Below are positions 37,153 to 47,078 of a stretch of 64,000 nt of DNA, in pieces (position 1 is the stretch's first letter; each line of letters opens with the position of its first letter). The stretch lies in contig OX439040.1 of assembly GCA_949317995.1 (NCBI GenBank), positions 55,834,089 through 55,898,088 on the forward strand, given 5' to 3'. A model generated the notes under the pieces. The model was not told the origin of the DNA, ran no database searches, and saw only the letters and a program-made list of their open reading frames with translations. The stretch is from Acholoe squamosa. Its lineage: Eukaryota > Annelida > Polychaeta > Phyllodocida > Polynoidae. The translations under genes and the position numbers were made by a program.

Positions 37153-37550
37153 TGTGCAAGGGCACATAAGAGTAGTTGTGATAAATAATGAGTGTCAGAA
37201 GTAATAATGTACATAGGTGTAGACTATAATCCATAAAGGGTTAGCATGATCCATGAAGGGTTAACATAGAGATGGAAGACGACCGGGGAGAACCACACCT
37301 GCAAGGTAAAAAGAGATGGGTAAAGATTGGAAGAATCATGTAAACAGGATATACTATGCACCCTCCCACCTACACCGACCGACCAGGGAGCTTATCCAAA
37401 AGATAGAACAGAAGGCCCCTTACAGCTAATATAATAATATACATGAAAATACCAACATAAGCAGCCCAAGGTAACAAACTGGGCCAAAGTATTATCAAAG
37501 ACATAGGGGGTCCCTACCAGGGGAGTAGTGAACTAGTAAAGGGACAGAGA

Positions 37551-37563
37551 TATATATATAAAG
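37551..37563 (+). promoter_or_regulatory. LTR TATA box
   Basis: TATATATATAAAGG within the LTR, about 335-350 bp upstream of the AATAAA at 37899. This would define the U3/R side. The same sequence is in the 3' LTR near 52668. Confidence 0.6.
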
Positions 37564-37898
37564 GATGATAAAGGAGGATATATTATTATTGGAGTAAGAT
37601 AACACACGAAGCTAGAGGGTCGGCAACTGGGCGATGTACTCGCGGAGTTAATCCAATAGGAGAGTGCACCAGATGTATTATCACTAGCACTATGTAGGAT
37701 TACGAGTGTTAGATAAAGCTGTTACTTAAGCCTTGGTGATCGCAGGCAGAGGTCTCACACACACACACACACCCACAATCATATAAGGAGTCATGCGAAT
37801 AACTGTACATATATGTGAAGGGTTAAAGTGAATACCAATAACCCTCAACAGGAGTCAATGTAAATAAGGATTGGATGTCATCTGGAAATGGAATGTTC

Positions 37899-37904
37899 AA
37901 TAAA
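37899..37904 (+). promoter_or_regulatory. LTR poly(A) signal
   Basis: AATAAA in TTCAATAAATGG. The equivalent copy in the 3' LTR (near 53021) would end the genomic transcript. Confidence 0.65.
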
Positions 37905-38027
37905 TGGTAACCTGTAATACAGACTTATGGTTATTGAGTAGGTGCATTAGTACTCTACCAGAGCTACTTCCCCTATAAGGCGCTGATAATAATTACACCT
38001 TGTAATGAAGCAGTCTTATAGCGCAGA

Positions 38028-38045
38028 TGGTGATCAACTCGAGGG
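38028..38045 (+). promoter_or_regulatory. Putative primer-binding site
   Basis: TGGTGATCAACTCGAGG begins 2 nt after the LTR. TGG complements the CCA end of a tRNA, and the spacing is normal for LTR elements. The tRNA identity was not determined. Confidence 0.65.
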
Positions 38046-38065
38046 GCACTACATTTGATGTATAA

Positions 38066-40411
38066 ATGTCAGGATGCCCGTTCCCGGACACTAGTGCACC
38101 AACAGTATTAAGTGAGATACAAGAGAGCGATGGTGATGATATAAGTGTGTGTGAGAGTACTGTGGATTACGGAGGGACATTACCAAGCTCGCAGGGCATT
38201 TCGCCAGGTGGTACTGGGGACAATCAATTGGCACCACCTGGAGCAGAGCTAGGCCAGAACAGTGAGACAAGTGGATATCCTAATATAGGAAGAAGGGCCT
38301 TAAGATCTGCAGGACCTGCGGAGCAGATCCAGTTAGACTGGGACGGTAAGCAGTACAGCTATGGTAGAACTGGGCCACCTCCAGAAAGCCCAGGAGGTGT
38401 GTGTACTGGAGCATTAAGCGGGGGTTCTCCGGACCCTGTTGGGGGTACTTCAGGCTGCCGGAAGGGCCCTATATCCGGACAAGCTGAGAAGGACGCTAGT
38501 GGGGGACCACCAGGAGGAGAGGCCCCACCTGTGGGTCACCCCACACCGACAGGGGCTAATCCAGCAGGGAAAGCAGGAGAAGCCACACGTAGGCAGTGTG
38601 GGAAGGATTGTACCCAGGTCAGCACTGCCACCCGGGAGGAAGATAGGTTGAGCGGCGATCAGAGGTTTTTGACAAACACCCCTGCTACCTCGGTGGAGGG
38701 GGCGTTTGGACACACCTCGGGCACTATATTCACACCCTCCTCCAGGGTACCTTCTAGCGAGAAGATATTGGAAGCAGCTGCTAGGAAGCTAACTTTCGAC
38801 AAACCAAGGTCACGAAAGAAACCAAAACAAAAGAAACAAGATATTTGGCAAGACGATTTTGAGATAGTGAGTGAATCAGATGTTGACAAAATACGGGCAG
38901 AAGTGATAGCTGATGATGAGCCTATAAGCAGGAAGCCCGCGTTACCCGGCGCTGCCCAGGTGGGAGATACAGATAGTGAGGAAGAATATTATAGGAAGAT
39001 AAGAGAACAGAATAACGAGTTGGTTAGAAGATATGAGGATGCGCAGCGGTCGTTAGGAGAAATAGATGGTATTAATAACAAACCAGTTAGACCAAGGACA
39101 CCTGAGGAGCAATTGACTGAGAGTGAAGGTGACACCGGATCAAAACAGAGCTTACAAACGGGCAATAGGAGTAGTTTTTCTGATCCATCAGACGACGACG
39201 GTGAGAACGTACCAGGTGACTTAGGACATACAGATATGCCTGCTAATCCTAATATTAAGTTCCCCACATTCTCCGGGGCCAAAGGGGAATGCTATGAGAG
39301 GTTCCTCAACGAAATGGAATCACTCAGAGTCATCTATGGTTATGAGCCCGATGCATTTTTGGATGTAATAAAAATGCACCTTAGAGGAGGAGCATATGAT
39401 TTGATTGAAGCTCTCCCCGATGGTGAGAAGAATACTGTAGCCTTAATTGAGGAAGCCCTGTAGGGAGCCTTCGAGGACAAAAGGCCGAAGTGGCAGAAAC
39501 TGAAAGATGTGTCCCAACTTAAACAGAAAACAGGACAGACGGTCATGGAATTTTATATTGAAATTATGAAACAAAAGAAAGAAGGGCATGATGATGATAC
39601 ACTGTTGGGAACGTTCTTAACAGGGACCCTGCCGTATATTCAAGGAGAACTGATGAGGACAGCCCACACTGACATCAAGTCTGCATTGGATCAGGCGCTC
39701 TATTTAGAAGGACAGCAGCCTAGAGTAAGTCAGCCAACAACAGCGGTGATTGAGAACGGGACCCCTGGAATGATAGGAAGGGTAAATAAAGATGCCAATG
39801 AGGAGGCGCAATATTGGAAGGACAATATCAGGTCAATTGCAGAAAATATGGCAATGGATGGATATAATTTAGGCAGGAGAGATCAAATGAATAATAGGCC
39901 ACCGGAGGGCCGGGCCTATAATGATAGGACTGGGGGTAATGGAAGAGGATATGGAAGGCCCGGGAGGTATAATGATGAGAGGAGATACGACAATAGAAGA
40001 AGGTATGAGGACCAGAGAGGACAGGAGGCTCAGGGACCTCCCCAGAGAGGCGCAGGAAATTGGTTGGGAAGGAACGAGCCCCAGAGACAAGGGGGTAGTT
40101 ACAACCAGCAGGGGAACAATAGGATGCAACAAGGGGGATTTCGGCCGTTCGACTTGAATGATAGAAGAAAGGAGGAATATACTAGGTTGGCCAAAATGGA
40201 TGGATCAGAAATGGAAGCGTTGAAGGAAGGAAAAGAAACAGTTCCCCCAGGCAGAGCGTTCTGCCTAATACATAATAGGCAGGGCCATAGCACACACGCC
40301 TGCTATTGGTTGAAGGATGTAGGAGCACGAGAGGCATGGAGTAAAGGTAGAGTTGGGTACAACAGAGATAGGAACCAGGGAAACTCGTGGACTGGTCCGG
40401 CTCGCCGATAG
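38066..40411 (+). CDS. gag: gag, interrupted by one in-frame TAG
   Basis: Structural polyprotein that would assemble the particle and bind RNA. ATG lies 40 nt after the 5' LTR. Codons 1-465 are open, TAG is at 39461-39463, and the same frame stays open to TAG 40409-40411 (782 codons including stops). The N-terminal ~390 residues are Gly/Pro/Glu-rich and disordered-looking. A retrotransposon-Gag-like capsid region starts at about codon 390 (KFPTFSGAKGECYERFLNEM). The C-terminal part is Arg/Gly-rich and ends with a CHHC zinc knuckle variant (C733, H736, H741, C746; spacing 2-4-4). The TAG falls within the capsid region and would remove the nucleocapsid and all of Pol unless read through. Whether it is a mutation or a decoding site is open. 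Confidence 0.9.
40378..40384 (+). promoter_or_regulatory. -1 ribosomal frameshift slippery site GGGAAAC
   Basis: The heptamer fits X XXY YYZ exactly in the gag frame (G GGA AAC). It lies in the 40-nt gag/pol overlap (40372-40411), directly after the last pol-frame stop (TAG 40369-40371). GGGAAAC is a known -1 slippery heptamer in retroviruses. A downstream structure was not computed. Confidence 0.85.
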
Positions 40412-43400
40412 AACTCAGTATCATACAGGCAAACGGACCTAAAACAAATACTCATTCAAAACAAGCAATGGTGGTATCGGTAGTAATTGGAGGAGAAGAG
40501 ATACAAGGACTCATTGATACAGGGGCTTCAGAGTGCTTCATGGCCAAGGAGGTCAGAGATAAGTTGACAGACGATGATGTATGGGAGTCAACTGCCGGAA
40601 TGAAGCAGACAGTACGATTTGGAAACAACAATGAGACACGAATTATAGAAAACATCAGGGTAAAGGTCATTATGGGAGGAGCAGTTGTATATTATAATTT
40701 TAATGTGGTGCCGGAATTGCTGTATAAGGTCATATTAGGCAGGGATTTAATTCTGGATGTACTGGCTGATATTAGAATGAAGAATAGTGTAATAGAGCTA
40801 TTTACGGGATGCCCGGTGTCAGCAATAGAAGATATCAGATTGGAACCATGGACTGAGGAAATAATTAGGTTGGAACCATGGGAACAGTTGAGTAAGGACC
40901 CATGGGATGTGGTAGAAGTCGAGCCTTCAAACCTGACAATGGTCGCATTGGAACAGAGTTTGAACTTCGTCGGAAAGAACTGGTGGACTAAGGTAGGCAA
41001 TTGGACCGACAGTGTAGTGTTTGTCAGTAGATATGATGTCTTGGGATATGCAGAAATAATAGAAGCACCTAGGTTAGATACACTAAAAGTGTGTGATATT
41101 TTAGACATTCGAAAGGAAAGGACACCGGATGATATGGTAACATCTAGGACGGGAAGTGTACAGAACAGAAGGCTGGCTACAGTATGCAACATTAATGTCC
41201 AGGTTGAGACCATGCGAAAGAAGGCAGACATCCAGAGTGCTAGGGATAAAAAGAAAAATAGGATAAGAATGCTATCATTAGGTGATACATGCATATCTAA
41301 GGATGAGGAGGCACGATTTAAAGAGATGCTGGCTAACAACTGCGACGCGTTTGCATTTGACATGTCGGAATTGGGACATTGTACATATGCCCCAATGAAG
41401 CTTAAAGTGAATACAGAAAAAGGGCCATGCAAGGTAAAACCATACAGGTGTTCACCGATAAAAATGAGAGAAATCAATAGGCAAATACGTGAAATGTTGG
41501 AATTAGGAATTATTGAACCTAGCACAAGTGTGTATAGGAGTCCATTGGTGTTGGTCAAGAAAAAGGATGGTAAGACCAGATTATGCACAGACTATAGGGT
41601 GTTGAACATGATAACGGAGAGTGATTCGTACCCTATGCCAACCGCGAGGAGCCTATTTATGTACATGGCATACAGGAAACCTACAGTGTTCTCATGTATG
41701 GATTTGCTAAGTGGATACCATCAGTGCGATATGGATGAAAGTAGCAAGCATTACACGGCGTTTGAGTCAAGTTCAGGTGTGTGGCAATATAGGAGAATAC
41801 CATTTGGTATGAAGAACAGCGGGTGGCAATTTACACGAATAATGTCAATGGCTCTGGAAGGGTTAATCCCGGAATATTGCATGGCATATTTGGACGACGT
41901 AGTGGTCTTTGACCCAGATATACAATCACACATTCTCAATGTTGATAAGGTGCTTAAGGCATTTATTAAAGCAGGGCTGACGATTAAACCAAAGAAGTGT
42001 GAATGGTGTAGGGATAAAATACAGTTTCTGGGACATGTAGTGACAGCTGAAGGACTGACTACACAGCCGGCTATCACTGATAAGATACAGGAGTTCGGTA
42101 GACCAGGCAATAAGACGCAGGTACGGTCGTTTCTGGGGCTGTGTAATTATTACAGAAATTTCATAGCTGGGTTTGCTGTGTATGCTGTGCCACTGAATAA
42201 TCTATTGAAAAATGACACTGCATGGGAATGGACTGAGGAGTGTGAGAATGCCTTCAAGGTGATTCAGGAGAAATTGACATCGCCCCCCCTATTAATTCAT
42301 CCACAGATAGGAGGGCATTTCTATATAATGGCCGACGCTAGTGGGACAGCTATAGGTGCTGCAATATGCCACATGGTGGGCACGCAATTACGAGCGGTGA
42401 CCTATTATGGATATACGCTCAATAAAGCAGAAAGAAATTATACAGTTACTGAAAAAGAAGGGTTAGCAATCATAAAGGTGCTTAAGCATCATGAGGACAT
42501 GTTGCATTCAGGGAAAATCACAATTATGACGGACCACCAACCATTGGTGCCGCTATTGCAAAATGCGCATAAGGCGCCATCCCAAAGGTTGAGGAGATGG
42601 CGTCTTGCATTAACACCTTTTGATTTCAAGATTGAGTACCATCTAGGAAAGGGCCATCATCTCCCGGATTATTTATCACGAGTTCCATTGAAAAGGGGGC
42701 AGCTGGAACCAGACAATGAAACTGGCGAGTTTGAACCTGATGTTGGATGTGAACTGCTGATTCATGATCTGGATGAGGATAAGGAAGGTAGAATATACAC
42801 AACAGGTAATACAGCTAGGACTTGTGAATTAGTATTGCATGAGATACAGGAGGACGAATTAGATGAAGTAGACATCAGAAGGGAACAAGAAAATGACCTG
42901 GAGTTGGGCCCCATTTTGAGGTTCCTGGAAAAGAATATTCTCCCTGAAAGTAGGGAACAAGCCAGAACCATACTGTACAGTTCAGAGCTTATGGGAGTAA
43001 ATGATAACGGGCTGCTGTGCAAATTCAATAGGCAAAGAAAAGAGAGGAAATATAGAGGACCGGTAAAACTGTATGGGCGCGTTATGGTTCCACCGACGTT
43101 GGTGGAGAAAGTCCTGTATATGATGCACAACGACATGTTTTGTGGAGGCCACGTAGGGGCATCAGCTATGAATGACATGTTGCTAGAAAAGTATTATTGG
43201 AAAAACATGTTTGTGGACATAACTAACTATGTACGGGCCTGCGAGAGGTGCGCGCTCAGAAAAAGGGGGCCGCACTATAAAGCAATGGCCAAATCATGGG
43301 AACGGCCCGAGTTCCCATGGCAGGTGGTGCAGACGGACTTTGTAGGACCTTTGAGGAAAGCCAAGAACAGGGAACAATACAAAATGACATTTATTGACAT

Positions 43401-44373
43401 GCTTACAGGATGGCCGGAGGCGTTTTGTACTCGGGACTGTAAGGCCACGACGGCGGCGGCCGTTTTCTTACAAGAAATAGTGTGTAGGTATGGTAGAGTT
43501 GAAGTGCTCATGTCAGATAGGGGTGCCAGCTTTATAGGAGCAATGTTTAGGGAGGTAACAGCCAGGTTGATGAGTAAACAACGATTTACAAGCACGAGAA
43601 ATCCAACCTCAAATGGTAGGGTAGAGCGCCTGCACCGTACAATAGAAGATACAATAGCATGTTACCTTACTGAGGACCACGAAACATGGCCGGATTTGGT
43701 GCCAGTGGCACTGTGGAGTGTGAGATATCATGTTAGTAGCAGGACAGGGTTCTCACCATACACCTTGATGTTTGGGAGAGACCCCATACCGGTGGGGATG
43801 GTGAAGGATAGGCCCATGCCCAATGCCGGCGACGACCATGAATGGTTTCTAAGGACAAAACAGAGGATTGAAGTCATGGAGTCAATGGCAAAGGAAAATA
43901 CATTGAAATATGAGGAAATAATTAGAAAAAGAATGGATCAAAATGCCCGGCCTATACAATTCGAGGAAGGAGAATGGGTGTACTACTACGACCCAGGGTG
44001 TGCATCAAACAGCACGTCTAAGTTTGCAAATAGATACAAAGGACCATATAGGATTGAACGGGTAGTAATGGATAATCTGGTCGAGCTCAGGAACATTTTA
44101 GATGGGCGAGTTATCCCACACTTGGTGAACATTAATAAATTAAAAAGGGCATACGAGCCATGGAGTCCAGCCATGCAGGGTAAAAAAGACAAGGAAATTG
44201 TACAAAGAAACAAGGAAATGAAAAGGAGGAAGGAAGGTGACCTTGGTACTAATTATGGTAACAGTAGCAGTGACGAGAGTGTTGATGATGATGATGGTGA
44301 AAGTACTAGTAGTACAGAGGATAGTGACAAGGCAGAGGTTGAATATGCCGGACGACAGGAGAATAGTAGGTAG
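40387..44373 (+). CDS. pol: pol: protease, RT, RNase H, integrase
   Basis: Replication enzymes, expressed as Gag-Pol by -1 frameshift; the frame opens at 40372, so no own start codon is needed. Residues are counted from 40387. Aspartic protease: DTGA at 44-47. RT: SCMDLLSGYHQCDM and the catalytic YLDD at 501-504. RNase H: ADASG with D650, then TEKEG and TDHQP. Integrase: an HHCC-type zinc finger (H..H..CERC), D984, D1044 and E1080 (D-D-35-E), then RYKGPYRIERVV, a GPY/F module typical of Ty3/gypsy. A ~250-residue spacer between protease and RT contains three short EPW/DPW repeats. The C-terminus is acidic (DESVDDDDGES) and ends at TAG 44371-44373, after which the frame remains open. All catalytic residues checked are intact. 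Confidence 0.96.
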   Translation: MDWSGSPIELSIIQANGPKTNTHSKQAMVVSVVIGGEEIQGLIDTGASECFMAKEVRDKLTDDDVWESTAGMKQTVRFGNNNETRIIENIRVKVIMGGAVVYYNFNVVPELLYKVILGRDLILDVLADIRMKNSVIELFTGCPVSAIEDIRLEPWTEEIIRLEPWEQLSKDPWDVVEVEPSNLTMVALEQSLNFVGKNWWTKVGNWTDSVVFVSRYDVLGYAEIIEAPRLDTLKVCDILDIRKERTPDDMVTSRTGSVQNRRLATVCNINVQVETMRKKADIQSARDKKKNRIRMLSLGDTCISKDEEARFKEMLANNCDAFAFDMSELGHCTYAPMKLKVNTEKGPCKVKPYRCSPIKMREINRQIREMLELGIIEPSTSVYRSPLVLVKKKDGKTRLCTDYRVLNMITESDSYPMPTARSLFMYMAYRKPTVFSCMDLLSGYHQCDMDESSKHYTAFESSSGVWQYRRIPFGMKNSGWQFTRIMSMALEGLIPEYCMAYLDDVVVFDPDIQSHILNVDKVLKAFIKAGLTIKPKKCEWCRDKIQFLGHVVTAEGLTTQPAITDKIQEFGRPGNKTQVRSFLGLCNYYRNFIAGFAVYAVPLNNLLKNDTAWEWTEECENAFKVIQEKLTSPPLLIHPQIGGHFYIMADASGTAIGAAICHMVGTQLRAVTYYGYTLNKAERNYTVTEKEGLAIIKVLKHHEDMLHSGKITIMTDHQPLVPLLQNAHKAPSQRLRRWRLALTPFDFKIEYHLGKGHHLPDYLSRVPLKRGQLEPDNETGEFEPDVGCELLIHDLDEDKEGRIYTTGNTARTCELVLHEIQEDELDEVDIRREQENDLELGPILRFLEKNILPESREQARTILYSSELMGVNDNGLLCKFNRQRKERKYRGPVKLYGRVMVPPTLVEKVLYMMHNDMFCGGHVGASAMNDMLLEKYYWKNMFVDITNYVRACERCALRKRGPHYKAMAKSWERPEFPWQVVQTDFVGPLRKAKNREQYKMTFIDMLTGWPEAFCTRDCKATTAAAVFLQEIVCRYGRVEVLMSDRGASFIGAMFREVTARLMSKQRFTSTRNPTSNGRVERLHRTIEDTIACYLTEDHETWPDLVPVALWSVRYHVSSRTGFSPYTLMFGRDPIPVGMVKDRPMPNAGDDHEWFLRTKQRIEVMESMAKENTLKYEEIIRKRMDQNARPIQFEEGEWVYYYDPGCASNSTSKFANRYKGPYRIERVVMDNLVELRNILDGRVIPHLVNINKLKRAYEPWSPAMQGKKDKEIVQRNKEMKRRKEGDLGTNYGNSSSDESVDDDDGESTSSTEDSDKAEVEYAGRQENSR

Positions 44374-44979
44374 GTAGAGGGGGACAGCCAATCAACTGAA
44401 TCTGATGAAGACGGGCGATTGGGGGCCCGAGGCAACCTAGGCAATGCTTCCGGCCAGGGTCAAGTGATGGGAAATACCCATCCTCCGACTGACCAGGATG
44501 TCCCTAACCCCTCTGAGGATGGTAAATTAAATGGAGCCCATGGTGCCGTTATGACACAGGCAGGCTCGGGAGACCAGGGTGTCTTTCCCAAGGTAGTAGA
44601 TCCCGTTTATAACGGAAGGAGGGAGCAGGCTGAAGAGGCCATAGCCTGCCCTCGTACGGCTGTGGGAAAACAAACAACAGACAAATGGAAAAAACATGGG
44701 AAACCAGTACATGGAAGGACGGTGGTAAATGGTCCATCGGATGTACAAGATGAATTTAGGAAAGAGGGCAAACAAAAAAGGGCCGACCAAGGTGTATTAA
44801 AAGGCCTGAGAATGAAGCCCAATTTTCAGGAGGCTCATGCTTTGGAGGATAAAAGACTGAAGGAATTGTCCAAAGAAAGGGATAAATTACATAAATGGAG
44901 TAGCAAAAAACCTAGTGGGCAGACTCTAGAAGATGAAGAGAGAAGGCTCGGAGAGAAGGGAAAGATTGAAAATCACTAA
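44374..44979 (+). CDS. In-frame extension after the pol TAG
   Basis: The pol frame stays open for about 200 codons past TAG 44371-44373. There is no ATG near its beginning (the first part reads V-E-G-D-S-Q-S-T-E-S-D-E-D). The acidic character continues across the stop. The latter half is Lys/Glu-rich and probably helical. This looks like the former C-terminus of Pol cut by a nonsense codon, or a read-through extension; a separate gene is less likely. No domain was recognised. Confidence 0.6.
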   Translation, partial: VEGDSQSTESDEDGRLGARGNLGNASGQGQVMGNTHPPTDQDVPNPSEDGKLNGAHGAVMTQAGSGDQGVFPKVVDPVYNGRREQAEEAIACPRTAVGKQTTDKWKKHGKPVHGRTVVNGPSDVQDEFRKEGKQKRADQGVLKGLRMKPNFQEAHALEDKRLKELSKERDKLHKWSSKKPSGQTLEDEERRLGEKGKIENH

Positions 44980-45148
44980 AGCGGCCAAAATGCGAGAATT
45001 CAAAGAAAGTAGGGCCAAAATGGAAAGTGAAAAGAATAAGGCTAAGGAAAAGAGGGATTATGACAGAGAACAGAGGCTGATTGCCAGGAGGTTAATTAGG
45101 GATAAAAAGGAGCAAGATAAACATAAGAAGTATAATAGTGAGGATTAA
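44933..45148 (+). CDS. Charged coiled-coil-like ORF, 71 residues
   Basis: ATG at 44933, overlapping the end of the preceding frame by 47 nt in the +1 frame. Highly charged (K, R, E, D) and predicted helical by composition. Because both overlapping pieces have the same composition, it may be the continuation of the pol extension after a frameshift rather than an independent gene. No family was recognised. Confidence 0.45.
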   Translation: MKREGSERRERLKITKAAKMREFKESRAKMESEKNKAKEKRDYDREQRLIARRLIRDKKEQDKHKKYNSED

Positions 45149-45226
45149 CGCTAGGGGATGTACATGTCCCAAATTGAGGGCAAGGTGTAGTATATAGTAG
45201 GAGCAATAGTAGGGGCTCCCATTGGT

Positions 45227-45361
45227 ATGAGGGAGTACGTGGGAGAGATTCTAGGAAAGCCGCACGGTGGAAGGAGTGCCAGTGGCAGAACGAAGCTGTA
45301 CCTACGGCAGCTACTATTGAACGCAGTACTAAAGAATGGATTACTATATGACACAAAATGA
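45227..45361 (+). CDS. Small ORF, 44 residues
   Basis: ATG 45227 to TGA 45359-45361, overlapping the start of the zinc-finger ORF by 26 nt in another frame. Basic N-terminal half, Leu-rich C-terminal half (LYLRQLLLNAVL). It may be an upstream regulatory ORF or chance. Confidence 0.25.
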   Translation: MREYVGEILGKPHGGRSASGRTKLYLRQLLLNAVLKNGLLYDTK

Positions 45362-45890
45362 TGGGAATTCCATGGATATGAGTTGGACGGAGCAGAACAT
45401 GGAAATACAACCATTGGATCTGAGAATGTATGCACGGTGGCAACCTTCCATGACAAATAAGGAATGCCAGACTGAGGAGATTGGGCATAAGAGGTCAATG
45501 TCAAATAAAGCTACACAGACTCGGATAGGTAGGCTGTATACGGGACAAGAGGAAATGGACAATGACAGCCTAGCAGTGCTGGGAACAAAGGGTACCGATG
45601 AGGTAAATGTTATGATGGTATGTAGATTGTGTGGGGTGATATTTCCCACCAAGCAAGCTTTTCACAAGCACGAAGAAGAGGGGCATAGAGAACTACCCAA
45701 GCACTGTGGAATATGTGAAGTGGGATTTGCAAATGGAAGTAGACTGAGGCAACATTTTCTCAGTTATAAACACAAGAAAAAGGCTGTGGCGCGATATATG
45801 AGAAGGAAGGCAGGTTACGGCACAATTAAGAAGGTCATTAAGTCGAGTGGTGGCCGATCTGCAATGAAGGAGTGTGCGGCTTGTGAATAA
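45336..45890 (+). CDS. Accessory protein with two C2H2 zinc fingers
   Basis: 184 residues from ATG 45336. Two C2H2 fingers near residues 95-140: C-x2-C-x12-H-x4-H (CRLCGVIF...) and C-x2-C-x12-H-x5-H (CGICEVGF...), followed by a basic stretch (KHKKKAVARYMRRK) and a terminal CAAC. The N-terminal part has PLDLR, like CtBP-binding PxDLS sites, and KATQT, a consensus dynein light chain LC8 motif, with a related KECQT upstream. Fingers of this type bind DNA, RNA or proteins. A nuclear regulator or a trafficking adaptor for the element is inference. No homologue was recognised. It is not a typical Ty3/gypsy gene. Confidence 0.75.
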   Translation: MDYYMTQNDGNSMDMSWTEQNMEIQPLDLRMYARWQPSMTNKECQTEEIGHKRSMSNKATQTRIGRLYTGQEEMDNDSLAVLGTKGTDEVNVMMVCRLCGVIFPTKQAFHKHEEEGHRELPKHCGICEVGFANGSRLRQHFLSYKHKKKAVARYMRRKAGYGTIKKVIKSSGGRSAMKECAACE

Positions 45891-46150
45891 TGGGGTGGAA
45901 TTGGTAGTGTCCAGAAATGGGGCCAGGAAAGTCATAGGTAGAATCCAAATACCAGCATGGCATCTATAAGCAGTACAGGAATACACATCTGACTGCCTGT
46001 ATGAATAGGAGGGTGTCCGACAGGCAGGGCATGGACCTGGACGCTACCATCATGAACATGTGAGAGGGTATGACATATCATAAGTATAAGTGGTAAACAG
46101 AACTTAACATAGTGCCACTATGAATGTAACAGTTGGATGATGCACATCGT

Positions 46151-46498
46151 ATGAGTGATTGGTACTGGAGAATATATCAGTGCTATATGACATTTTATTG
46201 GGAGGCGCACCACTACCATTATACGATGAGTTACTGGAGACTCTTTCACAGTTACTTACCACCAAGAGTTAAAGAGATGCCTGCCGATAGCTCTTTAAGA
46301 ACACAGCTAGTGAAAGAAGGAACAGAGACATATAACAGTGGTGCTGTGGTAAAGATGCAAGTTAACCCTACCAGTAGTGACGTGCAATGGGAGTTAAAGG
46401 TTAATGGGGAATCAACCAGCGGAATAGCGGTACTGAAAGAGGACAAATATTTTGTGATTGTCGCACGGATTCAGAAAGCAGCTGTTAACAATGCATAG
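46151..46498 (+). CDS. Accessory ORF, 115 residues, unknown
   Basis: First ATG in this frame is at 46151; stop TAG 46496-46498. The N-terminal 35 residues are strikingly rich in W, Y and H (DWYWRIYQCYMTFYWEAHHY). The C-terminal ~70 residues look beta-rich (VVKMQVNP...VQWELKVNG). The stop overlaps the start of the next ORF as ATGCATAG, suggesting coupled translation or selection to retain both frames. No family was recognised. Confidence 0.6.
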   Translation: MSDWYWRIYQCYMTFYWEAHHYHYTMSYWRLFHSYLPPRVKEMPADSSLRTQLVKEGTETYNSGAVVKMQVNPTSSDVQWELKVNGESTSGIAVLKEDKYFVIVARIQKAAVNNA

Positions 46499-47060
46499 CA
46501 TACTGGAACCACTTAGAAAAAGGAAGGCGCAAGCAGCACTGGAACCAACTATTAAAAACAAGGAACCAGCTGTTGGAGCTTACCCCTTTTTGAACCAGTT
46601 TATGTCGGCCGCAGCTGGGGGAGTTGTTAGAGATTATCAGCAGCCACCGCCGGTGGATCAATCCATGCCAATAAATCACACTGGGTATGTTAAGGTAGTG
46701 GAAGCGCAGTATTTCCAATATATAACTATAACTGCAAACTTTAGTATTGTATACATGCCTGTGATATCACAAAATGAAATACCCCAAGACATTGTTAATG
46801 CGGGAGGTTATGGCATTCATTTTCAAACATATAGGATTGGATCAACACAGGGACCGCAATGTTTGATCATACCAGTTACTAAGAATGTTTATAGTGGGGC
46901 GTTAATGGGACTTACCAATCAATGCGTGTGCATTCATTGTGTGGAGGCTTGGGTAGCTGAGGCTGAAAGACAAGGATTGGATGTGGCCACACAGGCTACA
47001 GCACCGTATATGATAAGTATTATGAGGGAGACGCCCCCATGCCCATATTCAAAACGTTAG
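46491..47060 (+). CDS. Accessory ORF, 189 residues, unknown
   Basis: ATG 46491, overlapping the previous stop by 8 nt. Short basic N-terminus (EPLRKRKAQ), Pro-rich patch (QQPPPVDQS), then a compact-looking domain with mixed beta propensity and several cysteines (CVCIHC). No signal peptide or membrane span. No homology was recognised. Intact reading frame, same orientation and tight spacing favour a real product. Confidence 0.6.
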   Translation: MHSILEPLRKRKAQAALEPTIKNKEPAVGAYPFLNQFMSAAAGGVVRDYQQPPPVDQSMPINHTGYVKVVEAQYFQYITITANFSIVYMPVISQNEIPQDIVNAGGYGIHFQTYRIGSTQGPQCLIIPVTKNVYSGALMGLTNQCVCIHCVEAWVAEAERQGLDVATQATAPYMISIMRETPPCPYSKR

Positions 47061-47078
47061 TGTAGAAGGAATGGTAAT

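Larger units (their letters stand above)
37153..38025 (+). repeat. 5' LTR
   Basis: 873 bp, TG...CA ends, aligned throughout with 52271-53163. Carries a TATA-like tract, an AATAAA and a (CA)n run. It lacks 16 bp near its 3' end (ATAAGATAACCTAAAG) that the 3' LTR has. Confidence 0.97.

Noticed and set aside
40692-41588. 298-codon minus-strand frame within pol
   Set aside because: Shadow of the pol reading frame; pol has full catalytic motifs on the plus strand.
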